From NCBI GenBank assembly GCA_963921425.1, contig OY992840.1, positions 6,698,501 to 6,762,500 of the forward strand: a stretch of 64,000 nucleotides of DNA, written 5' to 3'. This document shows, piece by piece, positions 22,087 through 32,813 of this stretch. How positions within the stretch are numbered: position 1 is the stretch's first letter; each line of letters starts with the position of its first letter. A program made the translations under genes and the position numbers. The DNA is from Dryas octopetala (taxonomy: Eukaryota > Streptophyta > Magnoliopsida > Rosales > Rosaceae). A model generated the notes under the pieces. The model was given only the letters and a program-made list of their open reading frames with translations, had not been told where the DNA came from and searched no databases.

Positions 22087-22216
22087 GTTGCCCAATCATG
22101 TTCAACTAAATGCAACTAACATTTCTCTAGTATTATATATAGTACCAACAACTCCCAACGTCCAGGAAGCAAAAGTCAAAACATGTTGACAATTTAGTTG
22201 AACATGATTGGGCAAC
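22087..22216. repeat. 130-bp inverted repeat
   Basis: GTTGCCCAATCATGTTCAAC at the left end is exactly repeated in inverted form at the right end; the arms are 25-30 bases. The loop holds ~70 bases with the words ccaacaactcccaacgtcc. No clear target duplication is visible. It is a small MITE or a hairpin-forming repeat. Confidence 0.75.
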
Positions 22217-24079
22217 GTGGCTGTTGCTAGTCCGTTCATTCTTGATCATATTTATGTATGATGATACAGATACACCTAACCTACAATCCATTCAGATACG
22301 TTCCAATCCCATTCCTCAACCTGACATACAGAGATCTGAACGGCTCTACATAATGTTGATCTACAACAATAATGCCACCCGCATCAAATTTGAGGGAACT
22401 GCTAATTAACATGCAAACACCACTGAGTCATGTGGACATATGTTTTACCCTTAAATTTTACAAATGTTGGATTCACTTTTTTGAAAAATTATTATGTGCA
22501 TTCGATACACCATTATATAGTGTAATTAATTCAACGTGTCATAATATGGATATATGTTATTAATACTAATATATTATTCCTTACTAATATAAATATATCA
22601 TCTAACGTAACCATTACACATTGAATTAGTTACATCATATGGTTGTATATCAGATACACCTAATAATTTTTTCACTTTTTTATTCTTAAGTTACTTTGAG
22701 CCATTATATTTGGATGCATACAGGGCAGTGTCTTCATTGTAGCTTATCTTTAGATGATGTGGCCGGTGGTATATTTTTTCACTTTATTAGAAGATGTGTG
22801 GGTTCAAATCTAAAATTATAATGCATCATGCAAACGTTTTCTATCTTTAAATGTTAACATGTTCATATTTTCATATTAGGGTATAGGTTTCTTGTTATTA
22901 AATGTGTTTGTACATATGTCATACAAAATTTGTATCAAAGACGAACTTAAGAAGAAGAGGAGGATACCTTTTGTGAAGATGCAATCTTATAAAAGAAATG
23001 TCAATATCACCAAATTTCTTCACTAAAGTTGCTCATCAAAACCATATATTGTTACATATGTTCATTATGTTTTTTTGTTAAAAATAAATGAAATTCAAAA
23101 TAGAAACATATTTACTAGTACTCAATCTACACTATGGTGCATGTATTCCCCACCACAACCAACCAAGACAACAAATTATACAACATTGTTCCATAATTAT
23201 CATGTGTGCACATGATTGTGATGCACTGTCCAGATCACCTTTGATTGGTACAGTTTTTGGGGTCCAGCAGCAAGAGATGGATCTCAACTCCCAACTATTA
23301 CAATGGACCTAGGAAAAAAAAAAATAAGACTCACTTTTCTAATACTAGTCTGGATTTTGGGCAAAATAAAACGCTGCTTTTTAACCTTAAGCCCAAAATG
23401 GAAAGAGTGCTATTCCAGATATGGACCTCTTTTTTCAGCAGTATTGTTAAGCTAGCCTATCTGGACCCCAACACTCTAGTACTATTCTAACCTCAACTTT
23501 GTCCCTTGACAATTCATTTGAGAATTTGATAGCGAATGAAATAGAAAGGACAAATAAAAAGATTACACTGTCTTAATTTTTGGATGTTTAAGCTTTAGTT
23601 TAAATAGTGAGGAAGAGCGAGAGGTTTAGGATTAAGAGGACTACTAGCTACATTCTCCTTCCACCTTTTTTCTTATTATTCTTATTCAACAATGTGGTCT
23701 CATAATCATAATCATTCATTTTTAAATCATTTTTCAAAGATAATCTCTATAAAAAATTAATTAAATATGATATCATTTGGTCATGAAATAAATAATCGAT
23801 AAATCTAATTGTTACTAAAATTGTATTTATTTGATAAAGTTACATTATCAAATAATTTCTAATTCGATTGATTTTTAAATAATGATCTAAAATATGAACG
23901 GTTCCAACAATGAACAATGAAACTACGGAAGAAAAATAATTAGAAGAGAATATTGAAAAAAAATAAGTAGAAAAGAAAAAGTAAGTACGAATAGGATCAA
24001 AATAGATGCATATTTCAATTTCTTCCAATATAATAAATGAAAATAGAAGAAAGAAAGAGAAGAAATTGGTTGGTTGTAT
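22217..24079. other. AT-rich intergenic sequence, no gene supported
   Basis: ORFs of 60-89 residues occur but none shows family features. From about 22741, gatgtggccggtggtat followed 40 bases later by gtgggttcaaatct resembles the A and B boxes of a tRNA-derived SINE, but the evidence is thin. Confidence 0.35.
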
Positions 24080-24088
24080 TATTATTAA

Positions 24089-24988
24089 GAGCAAATTCCA
24101 ATTTAGCACCTCAATTTTATGTGTTATTTCAACTTAGTACCTCAACTTAGTACCTCAACTTTCATTTTGTGTCAAACTAGTACCGTTAGTTTTTCTGTTA
24201 AATAAACCATTATTTGCTGACGTGGCAGAAGTATTTTTCTCCACATTTAAAAAATAATAATATTTTCAAAAACTTTTTGATAAACAAATTTTTTAAAATA
24301 ATTAAAATAAAAAAATATCTTTTAAATTTTTTTTTTTAAATAAAAAACCTTTCCCCAGCCTTGCCTCATGCAGCACCACCCCACAGCCCCAACCCCCAGC
24401 CTCTCCCTTCTCCTCCTTGCCCCTACCCACCCAGCCCTCCTCCACCCATCCTCTCCCTTCCCCAGCCCGCCCCCCCACCCTTGCCCCACCCAGCTAGCCC
24501 CCATCCAGCCCTTCTCCCTGCCCGACCCACCCTCTCCCCCCACCTCAATCTCATCGCACCTCATACCCCCTAGCCTCAACCCAATCGCATCCCCTCCCCC
24601 TCGTACCAGCCCCCCGCCCATAACCTTCCCCTGCCTCTCTCCCCCCCAACCCAACCCAACCCAACCCCTCCCCGACCACCCCCCTCACCCCCCTTACCCA
24701 ACCCCCGACCCTCCCTGCCAAACAGTAATAGGCTCAATTTTTTTAATTTTTAAATGTTTTAATTTTTTTATTCAAAAGTTTTAAAAATATTATTATTTTT
24801 TAAATGTGAGAAAAAATACGAAAATACCCTTGCCATGTTAACAGTTAACGGTTTATTTGACAGAAAAACTAACGGAGATACTATTTTGACACAAAATAGA
24901 AATTGAAGTACTTTTTTGTAAGTTTTTAAAATTAAGATACTAAATTGAAATAACATGTAAAATTGAGATATTAAATTATAATTTCCTC
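24089..24988. mobile_element. 900-bp Mutator-like fold-back element with C-rich core
   Basis: Inverted arms of about 250 bases begin GAGCAAATTCCAATTTAGCACC and end in a diverged complement. TATTATTAA flanks both sides perfectly (24080-24088 and 24989-24997), a 9-bp duplication as in Mutator-like elements. The left arm carries cgttag then gctgACGTGGCag, as in the large element at 44006. The core (about 24350-24722) is almost free of G on the plus strand. Pro-rich and Gly-rich ORFs over it on the two strands come from that skew and I do not accept them as genes. Confidence 0.82.
24350..24722. repeat. C-rich, G-poor strand-skewed tract
   Basis: Long runs of ccc/cccc separated by a, t or single g occupy most of this stretch on the plus strand, so the minus strand is G-rich with many G3-G6 runs. 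It lies exactly between the arms of the fold-back element. The origin could be an expanded simple sequence or captured Pro-rich coding DNA; I cannot tell. Confidence 0.85.
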
Positions 24989-24997
24989 TATTATTAA

Positions 24998-25975
24998 TTT
25001 TGTAGATTGAATTGTATTTTTCAAAGCCATCCCATCCAAACAAAACTGACAAGTGACAAGGACTGGAGTGAAAATATCAGGGATTCTGACTATTAGTAAA
25101 TGGTATCAACTGTCAAAACCATGCAAATTGCTCCTCATGAATAGTTTTTGGCAGACAGTTCAATGAGCCTTAATGGTATCCCCATTTCTCTTCTACTACT
25201 TTATAAATTATAACTCTTTGGTGACATTTCAATATATATGGGGCAGTATTACTATTTTACTATATATGGTTCATTGATAGATACATTGAACCTGACAAAT
25301 TGATAATTACTACAAAGTATAAAACCATAGTGAGAGTGAGTATTTATTAACATTTTAATTGGAACAAAGTGGACGGATGGTGCATAAGTGCATTTGTGAA
25401 TTGTGATTAGAATTTCAAGGACAAAAAGCCCCATTTATCGCAGTTAGATTCTTTACATAAAGTCAAAAGCATAGATTCCATTTTTTCTTTAATGCAAAAC
25501 ATAGGGTGGGCAGATTTTGGAAAAAGGATTGTGACCCTTAATTTATTGTTTTTTTACCCTTAAATTTACAAAATGCATTAAAATCAAAAAAGGTTAATTA
25601 CAAAGCAAAATTAATTAAGCTCTTAAGAAGAAGAGATGGCCGGAAATGAGTTGAGTTGCCACCCAAATGCTGAATCAATATTCACAATTTCACATGGCAG
25701 GAACAAGAACATAAACATCCTCAACTTTGACATTTATGTACACATGCATTGACTGAAATGCCCTTACCTTGTCCTCACAATTCCAACTTACTCAGCCTTG
25801 GCAGCCTGGTCAATCCATTAAAACCAAGGATATTTTCGGTATTAAAAAAAAAACAGAGAAATTGGCCAAAAAAAAAAACAGAGAAAAAAAAGAGAAGCGT
25901 ACTTACAATTTACAAGTAGAAATCCCAAAGCAAAGCCAAATAAACAAAAACAAAAAAAAAAAACTTCTTTTTTTT
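24998..25975. other. Intergenic sequence ending in A-rich runs
   Basis: No gene is seen. From 25840 to 25980 the plus strand is A-rich with several 8-13-base A runs and a T run (25967-25980) next to the stop codon of the minus-strand PYL gene. It should contain that gene's 3' UTR. Confidence 0.4.
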
Positions 25976-25981
25976 TTTTTC

Positions 25982-26614
25982 TCACATCACCTGCGATTTA
26001 GCGTCACCGTCACGGGCGACGCCTTCGGTGACCGACGCCAGCTTCTGGAGGTTCAACTTGACGACGGTGTCTGCGAAGAGACGCGTGTCCTCCTCGGTGT
26101 TCCCCTCGGGAACATCGACGACGTACGATTCCAAAACGACGGTCCAGATCCTCCCGTCACGGTCGAACCCATGCACGGTGGTGACGGAGCGGTAGTTCCT
26201 GAGCCGGTGCTCTCCCCCAGTAATACTGAAACCGGTGACGTGTCGGTCCTCGTCGAGCAGGTCGAGCCTCTCGTTACTGGTCTCAGCCGGTAGCCCGGAG
26301 ATAACATTGACGTCCCTCGTGCACCCCACGGTCATTTTAAACCCTTCCTTGACCGTACAGCTCCGGATGAAGTGCTTGTAGGTCTGGGGCTTGTCGAAGC
26401 GCCGCACCACCGACCACACCGCGTCGAGCGGCGCGTGGACGCGCTGCGCGAGTAGGGAGGAGCAATGGCCCGGGCCCACACGGTACTTGTGGAACTCGAC
26501 CACGGAACGCTTCAGTTCGTCGAACTCGTCCTGAGTCAAACCGGAGGGGAGGGTGAGGTGGTGCTGGGTTTCCTCCGCCGCCGCCTCTTGCGATGAGCCC
26601 TCGCCTTTCTCCAT
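25982..26614 (-). CDS. PYL1: PYR/PYL/RCAR abscisic acid receptor, PYL1-like
   Basis: The intronless ORF encodes 210 residues from the first ATG (complement of 26612-26614). It is a START/Bet v1-type ligand-binding protein. On binding ABA it closes two loops and inhibits clade A PP2C phosphatases, releasing SnRK2 kinases in nucleus and cytosol. Visible hallmarks are the ABA-contacting Lys (K80 in YKHF), the gate SGLPA (106-110), the latch GGEHRL (133-138), the ESYVVD strand (162-167) and the C-terminal helix DTVVKLNLQKLAS. The N-terminal extension and C-terminal SQV(M) resemble the dimeric PYR1/PYL1 branch, which is also intronless. The coding region is strikingly GC-rich against its surroundings. 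The gate is followed by E-T-S where Arabidopsis PYL1 has N-T-S. Receptor class is confident; the exact paralogue number is less so. Confidence 0.93.
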   Translation of the reverse strand: MEKGEGSSQEAAAEETQHHLTLPSGLTQDEFDELKRSVVEFHKYRVGPGHCSSLLAQRVHAPLDAVWSVVRRFDKPQTYKHFIRSCTVKEGFKMTVGCTRDVNVISGLPAETSNERLDLLDEDRHVTGFSITGGEHRLRNYRSVTTVHGFDRDGRIWTVVLESYVVDVPEGNTEEDTRLFADTVVKLNLQKLASVTEGVARDGDAKSQVM

Positions 26615-29186
26615 TACCAAGTCCTAGAGAAGAGAGGGGGTTTCTAAGGGGTGTGTTTTGTTAAATGGGGTGGGGATTTTGTAGGAAGATGGGGGCAAAA
26701 TGGGAAATGCGGGGTTTTTTTATTAAATTTATGGGGTTAATTTCGAAATAAAAAATTGTTTTTTTTTAAGGGTATTGGAAAGGTGTCAACTTGCTGATGC
26801 GGACATGTGGGTTCTTCACTTGTTCTTGGTTGCTTGACAGATCAACCTGGCTAGGCTGCAATGCAAGCCGAGCTGACTGCATGTCCATTTTTCTTCTTCT
26901 GTTTTTTTTTTTCTTTCTTTTAAAAAAAATATTATTCACTAGGGCATGGGTTTGGGTCAGTTTGATTTTTTTATATTTGAACCTCTAGAAGATACGAATG
27001 GAGTTTGAGTAGTGCTTTACTGCTTTCCTTTCAAAAAGTAGTAGAATGCAAGTATAATGAATTGTATATTAAGGTGTTGATGACCATAATCTTATCAAAG
27101 ATAGTCCAAGCTGGAGTTTGTATCTGTGGTATGACATACAATTACATATTAATGTAGAAAAATTATATTTATGTAGTGAAATTCTGTCAAAATTTAAGGG
27201 TTACAATGTGGTTATTGTTATATGAAAAATGCTTATCTGACAAACTTTTTTGTCCAAACATACCTTAAAATTATGAACTGACTCTTACTATGATAATCTC
27301 TATTACGAGGGGCTAAGTATGTCTTTTATGTCTTAACGTCATACAAAAAAGAATGATTAACCTATGAAGAAGACACTAGTGTGGTGTTGGCCAAAAACCT
27401 TTTGATACTTAAAGTCAATCAAGGTATTGATCTCGACTCAGATGAGAGAAATGAGTAGTGTGCGTATTAGCAGTGTGCATACCTTGGCCGATGGTCCAAA
27501 GTATTCTCTCTAGAGAGAAACTAGAATTATGATGAACCTATTCAATTATAATTTCAATGTAATAAAGATTCTCTATCTTACGTACACTATGTATCAAACA
27601 CAAATATTACAGTATGAATATTTATGATTGAACCCTATTGCATGTGATCATGTATGAACAACCTATTTGATATAACTCAATGGCCGGATATAATTAATTA
27701 GAACCTACTTTTCAAGTTAATTCTCACTTTGACTAAAGATTTCATGCATAATATCTTGGTGGCCAACATAAAACATTCACCTTCTCTATGGAAGGTGATA
27801 GATCTCATTTCGTGCACTCACCATATATATATATATCTTCATGTATGACCCAGCTGTATGGTCCAATCTAGCAACACACACATAAGACAACCATAGAACC
27901 TCATGTCTAAGGTCTAGTTAGGGGCGAATCCATGTTTTCAACATGAGCTAGGGTGGCTTATGATAGGCTGGCCGGTTGAACTATGATAGGCAGGAGTAGT
28001 GGCTAAGCTGGGGTGGACTTCAGTTAACATGCATTACCTAGAAAAAATTATAAAAAAATACATGGGCTAAATCCCATATGTAGCCCTTGTTGTAGATTCG
28101 CCCTTGAGTCCAGTTTTATCATTATAATCTAGTGCGCATGTCAGACAATTTGACATAAAACTCCATATATACAAGAGTTCTATGTGATTGGTCAACTATA
28201 TATGTTAAGTGCACATATATGTAATTAAGTATGTAACTATACAAATGATTTGAGATCCACCATCCACTCAATTATGTTGGATATATCTAACATGTGCTAG
28301 TCTTTATTACTAATGCCCAAAAAGTAAGTTAAGTAACTCTATAAGACTATAACTAAGAACCCTTTTATAAACTAATTAAGTCCATACAGTGAAGTATAGG
28401 TTTGAAAAAAGTTTCAATCAATATTCATAGGCAGATCATTTGAAAACAATTGAAGATATGGCATAGAGGCCGGAAAGGAAAAGCTTAATAATTATGAGTC
28501 CAAAAGTAAAGCTAGCTATGACTTATCTCCGATGATCCATCCAATTAAGACTTCTACTAATTAATTAAAAACCTCTATAGCCTTAAGGATCCCTCCCTTA
28601 TTGGGGTGTGAACCTTCATAAAATTATTTAATCTTATTAACTGTTTATTGCTATTTACAATCTCGATCATAAACTGAATATTGAAAAATATATATATATA
28701 TATATATCTCATAAACTGCAAAGAATTACGTACTTAATTTGCAATGTTTCCGCATCCAAAAATTGATCGAGAAATTAGTAGCCAAAAAACTTTGCAACCA
28801 AAGGGTTCACCATGTTTCAACTCGAAGCTGAGCTCAACAGGTTTTTGTTTTTTGTTCAGGTCAGCTGGACTTGACAGGTTAATCCTTAGTCTTAGAAAGG
28901 TGCTGGAGCTTGCGTGGTTTCCTCCCTGGGAAAGTAAACGTCGACCTCATTCCACATCTAATCCAGCTAAGCAAACCATTCTTCTTTGGTAATACATTAA
29001 TTGTTGACCACAATATTCTAAATTATCATACTAGCTTTTAACAACTTTGTTTATGAAATTCATCCCATGTGACAGTGGTTTATTTATCACTGATGGATTT
29101 ATTTTGATAACTCTTCATTTATTTTAAATTGGTAAAGATACTGATCGACATGTATATTGAGACATTGTTGGTGAATAAATTATGTA
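26615..29186. other. Intergenic sequence upstream of PYL1-like, with repeat remnants
   Basis: The first few hundred bases should hold the PYL promoter. A repeat related to 20030 occurs at ~27370-27440. A small element candidate lies at 27917-28104. A TA run is at about 28688-28708. No coding gene is supported; the ORF at 28744-28992 has no family features. Confidence 0.4.
27917..28104. mobile_element. Candidate small MITE with ggggcgaatcca / gattcgccct ends
   Basis: The ends ggggcgaatccatg and tagattcgccct are imperfect inverted repeats. The interior has direct repeats of (c/t)tatgataggc(t/a)gg. No clear target duplication is visible. Confidence 0.4.
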
Positions 29187-29191
29187 ACTTT

Positions 29192-29469
29192 TGATTGAGC
29201 AAGTAAAATTTGTGATTGGTAGCTGAGAAAATATGCAGGAAAAATGAAAAATAAGCTGGAGAATTCTCATATTCTCACACGCACAAAGTGATACAGTATA
29301 AGAGCTTATAAAGCTGAAACTGTCTTCTAACAGATTCGTTTCATCATCGTAACTAACTTGCCAGCTAATGTAACAGACTAACTTCTAGAAGCTGACAGAT
29401 GGACTGCTGACTGGGCAAGCTTGGAAGCTGACTAGAGTGGCTGCTGACTAGGCAAGCGTACAGCTAACA
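29192..29469 (-). repeat. 3' LTR of the copia element
   Basis: 278 bp, TG...CA type termini on the plus-strand reading, identical by eye to the 5' LTR. The pol ORF ends inside it, at 29448. Confidence 0.97.
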
Positions 29470-32400
29470 CCCCCCCCCCCCCCCGCAATCACATGCTTAG
29501 GAACAAGCATGAGATTGGAAAGCAGGGACTTGATGTGGGGAGAAGACAAAGCTTTAGTGAGAATATCGGCAGTTTGTTGAGAGGAAGAGACAAAGTCCAA
29601 GTGAATATCCCCTCGAATGACTCTCTCGCGAATGAAATGGAAATCGATTTCTATGTGCTTAGCTCTAGAATGAAACACAGGATTAGAAGACAACGCAATG
29701 GCAGACAGATTATCACAGTGAAGCAGAGGAGGAGTAGAAATGAAGACATGAACATCACAAAGAAGCTGCCTAATCCAAGTTAACTCAGCAGCAGTGAAGG
29801 CTAGAGCCCTATATTCAGCCTCAGTAGAAGACCTGGAGACAGTAGGTTGACGTTTTGAACACCAAGAAATGGGATTAGAGCCAAGAAAGATGACATAGCC
29901 AGTGGTGGAGCGTCTGTCATTGGGATCACCAGCCCAATCTGCATCACTGTAGGCAAGAAGATCAAGAGTACCTTTTTGATAATGAATGCCATAGTCAATT
30001 GTATGCTTAAGATATCTGAGAATTCGATAAGCAGCATCAAGATGAACATCTGTAGGAGCATGCATGAATTGACATACTGTGTTGACACTAAAAGCAATAT
30101 CAGGCCTGGTGAATGTAAGATATTGCAGAGCACCAACCAAGCTTCGGAATAAAGTTGGATCAGAAAGAGGTGTGCCAGCATACTTGAGCAGTTTGTGATT
30201 GGGAATAGATGGAGTAGAGCAAGACTTGCAATCCTCCATAGCTGCCTTCTTAAGCAAATCAGTGATGTATTTCTGTTGATTAACAAAGATACCTGTAGAA
30301 GTCCTAGTAATTTGCAAACCCAACAAATAGTTGAGTTCTCCCAGATCATTCATTTCAAACTCAGAAGAAAGCTCCTTAATAACGGCTGAAATGACAGAAT
30401 CATCAGTGCCTGTGATGATAATATCATCAACATACAATAACAAAAGAACCATGGACTTGGACTGTGCATCACTTCTGACAAACAAGGAAGAATCAGCAAA
30501 GGAGGCCTTGAAGCCTAGACTAGGAAGAAAAGAAGTAAACCTCTCATTCCATGCTCTAGGAGCCTGCTTCAAACCATAGAGAGACTTATTTAACTTGCAG
30601 ACATAATGAGGATAAGAAGCATCAACAAACCCTTGAGGCTGCTTCATATAAACTTCTTCAGTAAGCAGACCATGTAAAAATGCATTTTTGACATCCAATT
30701 GCCGCAATTTCCATCCAAATTGAGCAGCCAATGCAAGAACTAATCTAACAGTAGAATGTCGGACTACTGGACTGAATGTTTCGTCAAAATCCAAACCAGC
30801 CTCTTGACTGAAGCCTTGAGCAACCAACCAGGCCTTATATCTAGAAATGGAACCATCAGCATTTTTCTTAATACGATACACCCATTTACAACCAACAAGG
30901 TTCTTGTGAGGAGGAAGAGGAACAAGAGACCAGGTACCTTGCTTCTGCAAGGCAGTGAATTCCTCAAGCATGGCCTGCTGCCACTGAGGAATGCGAGATG
31001 CAGAACCATAAGTCTTTGGTTCAACAAGTGTTAAATCAACAGGAGAGTGAGCAAGATAAGTTTTAGGCTTAAAAATACCTGACCTGGACCGAGTCTGCAT
31101 AGGATGAAGATGAGAGAGATGAGGTGGAGAAAAAGAAATGGGAATATCAAGTTGAATGGCAGGTGGTGAAATCGATGGAGAAGAAACATTAGGCTCACTA
31201 GAATGAGAGATAGGAGGCTCACTAGAAATAATAGGCTCACTAGAATGAGAGGAAGAGTGAGAAGAAGTACCTGAAGAAGCTTGAGCAGGAGCAATAGGAG
31301 ACTGAGTACCATGACCTGAAGAGGAAACAACTGGAGAAGTAACAACTGGAGAAGCAGGCTGTGCAGTGGGAGGGTGAACAGAAGAAGGAATGGAAAAATT
31401 AAGAACAACAGGAGACGCAGAAGAAGAAGATGGCAAGGGAGAATCAATAGAAGAGGAAGACAAAGATTTATAAGGAAAAACAGATTCATCAAAAACAACA
31501 TGTCTAGAAATATAAAATTTGGAACAAGCAGGATTAAAACATAGATAGCCTTTATAACCTGCAACATAGCCCAAAAAGATACATTGAGTGGTGCGAGATT
31601 GAAATTTAGATTGATTATATGGTCTCAGAAGAGGATAACATGCACAACCAAATATTTTTAAATGATGAAGAGCAGGAAGGGTGCCATGAACTGACTCAAA
31701 TGGGGACTTATGATTCAAGACTGGAGTAGGCATTCTGTTAATCAAATATGCAGCAGTACTACAAGCATAAGACCAAAAAATAGAAGGCAAAGAGGCATCT
31801 TTAAGCAAGGCTATAGTAGTTTCAACAATATGCCTGTTCTTCCTTTCAGCTAAGCCATTTTGCTGAGGTGTGTAGGGACAAGAAACTTGATGAGATATAC
31901 CATGAGAAGCAAGATAAGAATGAAGAATTTTGTTTTGATATTCACCCCCTCCATCAGATTGTAAAGTATGAATTTTAGCAGAAAATTGATTAGACAAAAA
32001 GGCATGAAGCTTAATGAAAAGAGAAGAGACATCAGACTTATTTTTCATTGGAAATAGCCAAAGGAACCGTGTACACTCATCAATGAAAGAAACATAGTAT
32101 TTGAATCCATCCAAAGATACAACAGGAGCTGGACCCCAAACATCACTATGAATGACTGAAAAAGGTATTACAGATTTATTTGAAGAAAGCTGAAAAGGAA
32201 GCTTTGACATTTTAGCAGCTAAACAAGACTCACAAAGACTCATGTGTGAATCTAAAGTACAAGATATCTGAGATTTGGACAACATTTGAGAAACTATCTC
32301 ATTTGCAGGATGCCCAAATCGTCTATGCCAAAGAGAAGACTTGACCGAGTGTCCAAGATAGGCTGTAGAAGGAGAAACTTGCTGAATAGGAGAAGAATGA

Positions 32401-32813
32401 ACAGAAGAAGGAAAAGATACTGTCTTGGGAATGGGATACAAGCCATGATTACTCAGACCTTTGAAGAGTATTGCTCCTGTCAGCTTGTCCTGGATACAAA
32501 AAGAGTGAGCATCACAAAGAAAAGAACAGTTATTATCAAGACAAAGCTTATGGACAGATAGCAAGTTAGCAGAAATCTTGGGAACATGAAAAACTTGGGA
32601 TAAATGCAAAGGTTTTGAGGAAGTAGGAATAAAAGAGGAACCAGAATGAGATATGTGTAAGCCTTCGCCATTGCCAACAGTAATGGTATCTGAGGTGGAA
32701 TATGGTTGAGGAGCTGAAATAGAAGAAAGATCAGCTGTCATGTGATGTGTAGCTCCTGTATCAGTTAACCAAAAATCTTGAATAGTTGCATCAGGCTGAA
32801 GAGAAGCATTCAT
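29448..32813 (-). CDS. Copia pol: protease, integrase, reverse transcriptase, RNase H
   Basis: The frame is open for 1121 residues from the first Met and continues further upstream through the gag C terminus. Counting from that Met, the protease motif DTGA is at 18-21. The integrase zinc region includes LWHRRFGH (161-168) with C194 and C197. The integrase core acids are D224 (HSDVWG), D287 (QSDGGGE) and E323 (LAERKN). Reverse transcriptase runs from about 608 with KWVYRIK (643-649), LDVKNAFLHG (706-715) and the catalytic YVDD (794-797). RNase H has YSDADWAG (955-962), STEAEYRA (996-1003) and HCDN (1032-1035). All key residues are present. A Ser/Pro-rich linker lies at 451-570. The ORF ends through the polypurine tract into the LTR. 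Confidence 0.95.
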   Translation of the reverse strand: MNASLQPDATIQDFWLTDTGATHHMTADLSSISAPQPYSTSDTITVGNGEGLHISHSGSSFIPTSSKPLHLSQVFHVPKISANLLSVHKLCLDNNCSFLCDAHSFCIQDKLTGAILFKGLSNHGLYPIPKTVSFPSSVHSSPIQQVSPSTAYLGHSVKSSLWHRRFGHPANEIVSQMLSKSQISCTLDSHMSLCESCLAAKMSKLPFQLSSNKSVIPFSVIHSDVWGPAPVVSLDGFKYYVSFIDECTRFLWLFPMKNKSDVSSLFIKLHAFLSNQFSAKIHTLQSDGGGEYQNKILHSYLASHGISHQVSCPYTPQQNGLAERKNRHIVETTIALLKDASLPSIFWSYACSTAAYLINRMPTPVLNHKSPFESVHGTLPALHHLKIFGCACYPLLRPYNQSKFQSRTTQCIFLGYVAGYKGYLCFNPACSKFYISRHVVFDESVFPYKSLSSSSIDSPLPSSSSASPVVLNFSIPSSVHPPTAQPASPVVTSPVVSSSGHGTQSPIAPAQASSGTSSHSSSHSSEPIISSEPPISHSSEPNVSSPSISPPAIQLDIPISFSPPHLSHLHPMQTRSRSGIFKPKTYLAHSPVDLTLVEPKTYGSASRIPQWQQAMLEEFTALQKQGTWSLVPLPPHKNLVGCKWVYRIKKNADGSISRYKAWLVAQGFSQEAGLDFDETFSPVVRHSTVRLVLALAAQFGWKLRQLDVKNAFLHGLLTEEVYMKQPQGFVDASYPHYVCKLNKSLYGLKQAPRAWNERFTSFLPSLGFKASFADSSLFVRSDAQSKSMVLLLLYVDDIIITGTDDSVISAVIKELSSEFEMNDLGELNYLLGLQITRTSTGIFVNQQKYITDLLKKAAMEDCKSCSTPSIPNHKLLKYAGTPLSDPTLFRSLVGALQYLTFTRPDIAFSVNTVCQFMHAPTDVHLDAAYRILRYLKHTIDYGIHYQKGTLDLLAYSDADWAGDPNDRRSTTGYVIFLGSNPISWCSKRQPTVSRSSTEAEYRALAFTAAELTWIRQLLCDVHVFISTPPLLHCDNLSAIALSSNPVFHSRAKHIEIDFHFIRERVIRGDIHLDFVSSSQQTADILTKALSSPHIKSLLSNLMLVPKHVIAGGGGGVSCTLA
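29470..29484 (-). other. Polypurine tract (G15) of the copia element
   Basis: Fifteen consecutive C on the plus strand, so G15 on the element strand, lie immediately inside the 3' LTR where plus-strand DNA synthesis is primed. The pol frame runs through it and reads it as Gly residues. Confidence 0.85.

Noticed and set aside
22741..22815. Possible SINE with ggtggtat and gtgggttcaaatct
   Set aside because: Short, imperfect boxes and no poly-A or target duplication.
24322..24784. Pro-rich (plus) and Gly-rich (minus) ORFs of 70-138 residues
   Set aside because: They arise from the C-rich strand skew inside a fold-back element; starts and stops lie in the arms and no domain is visible.
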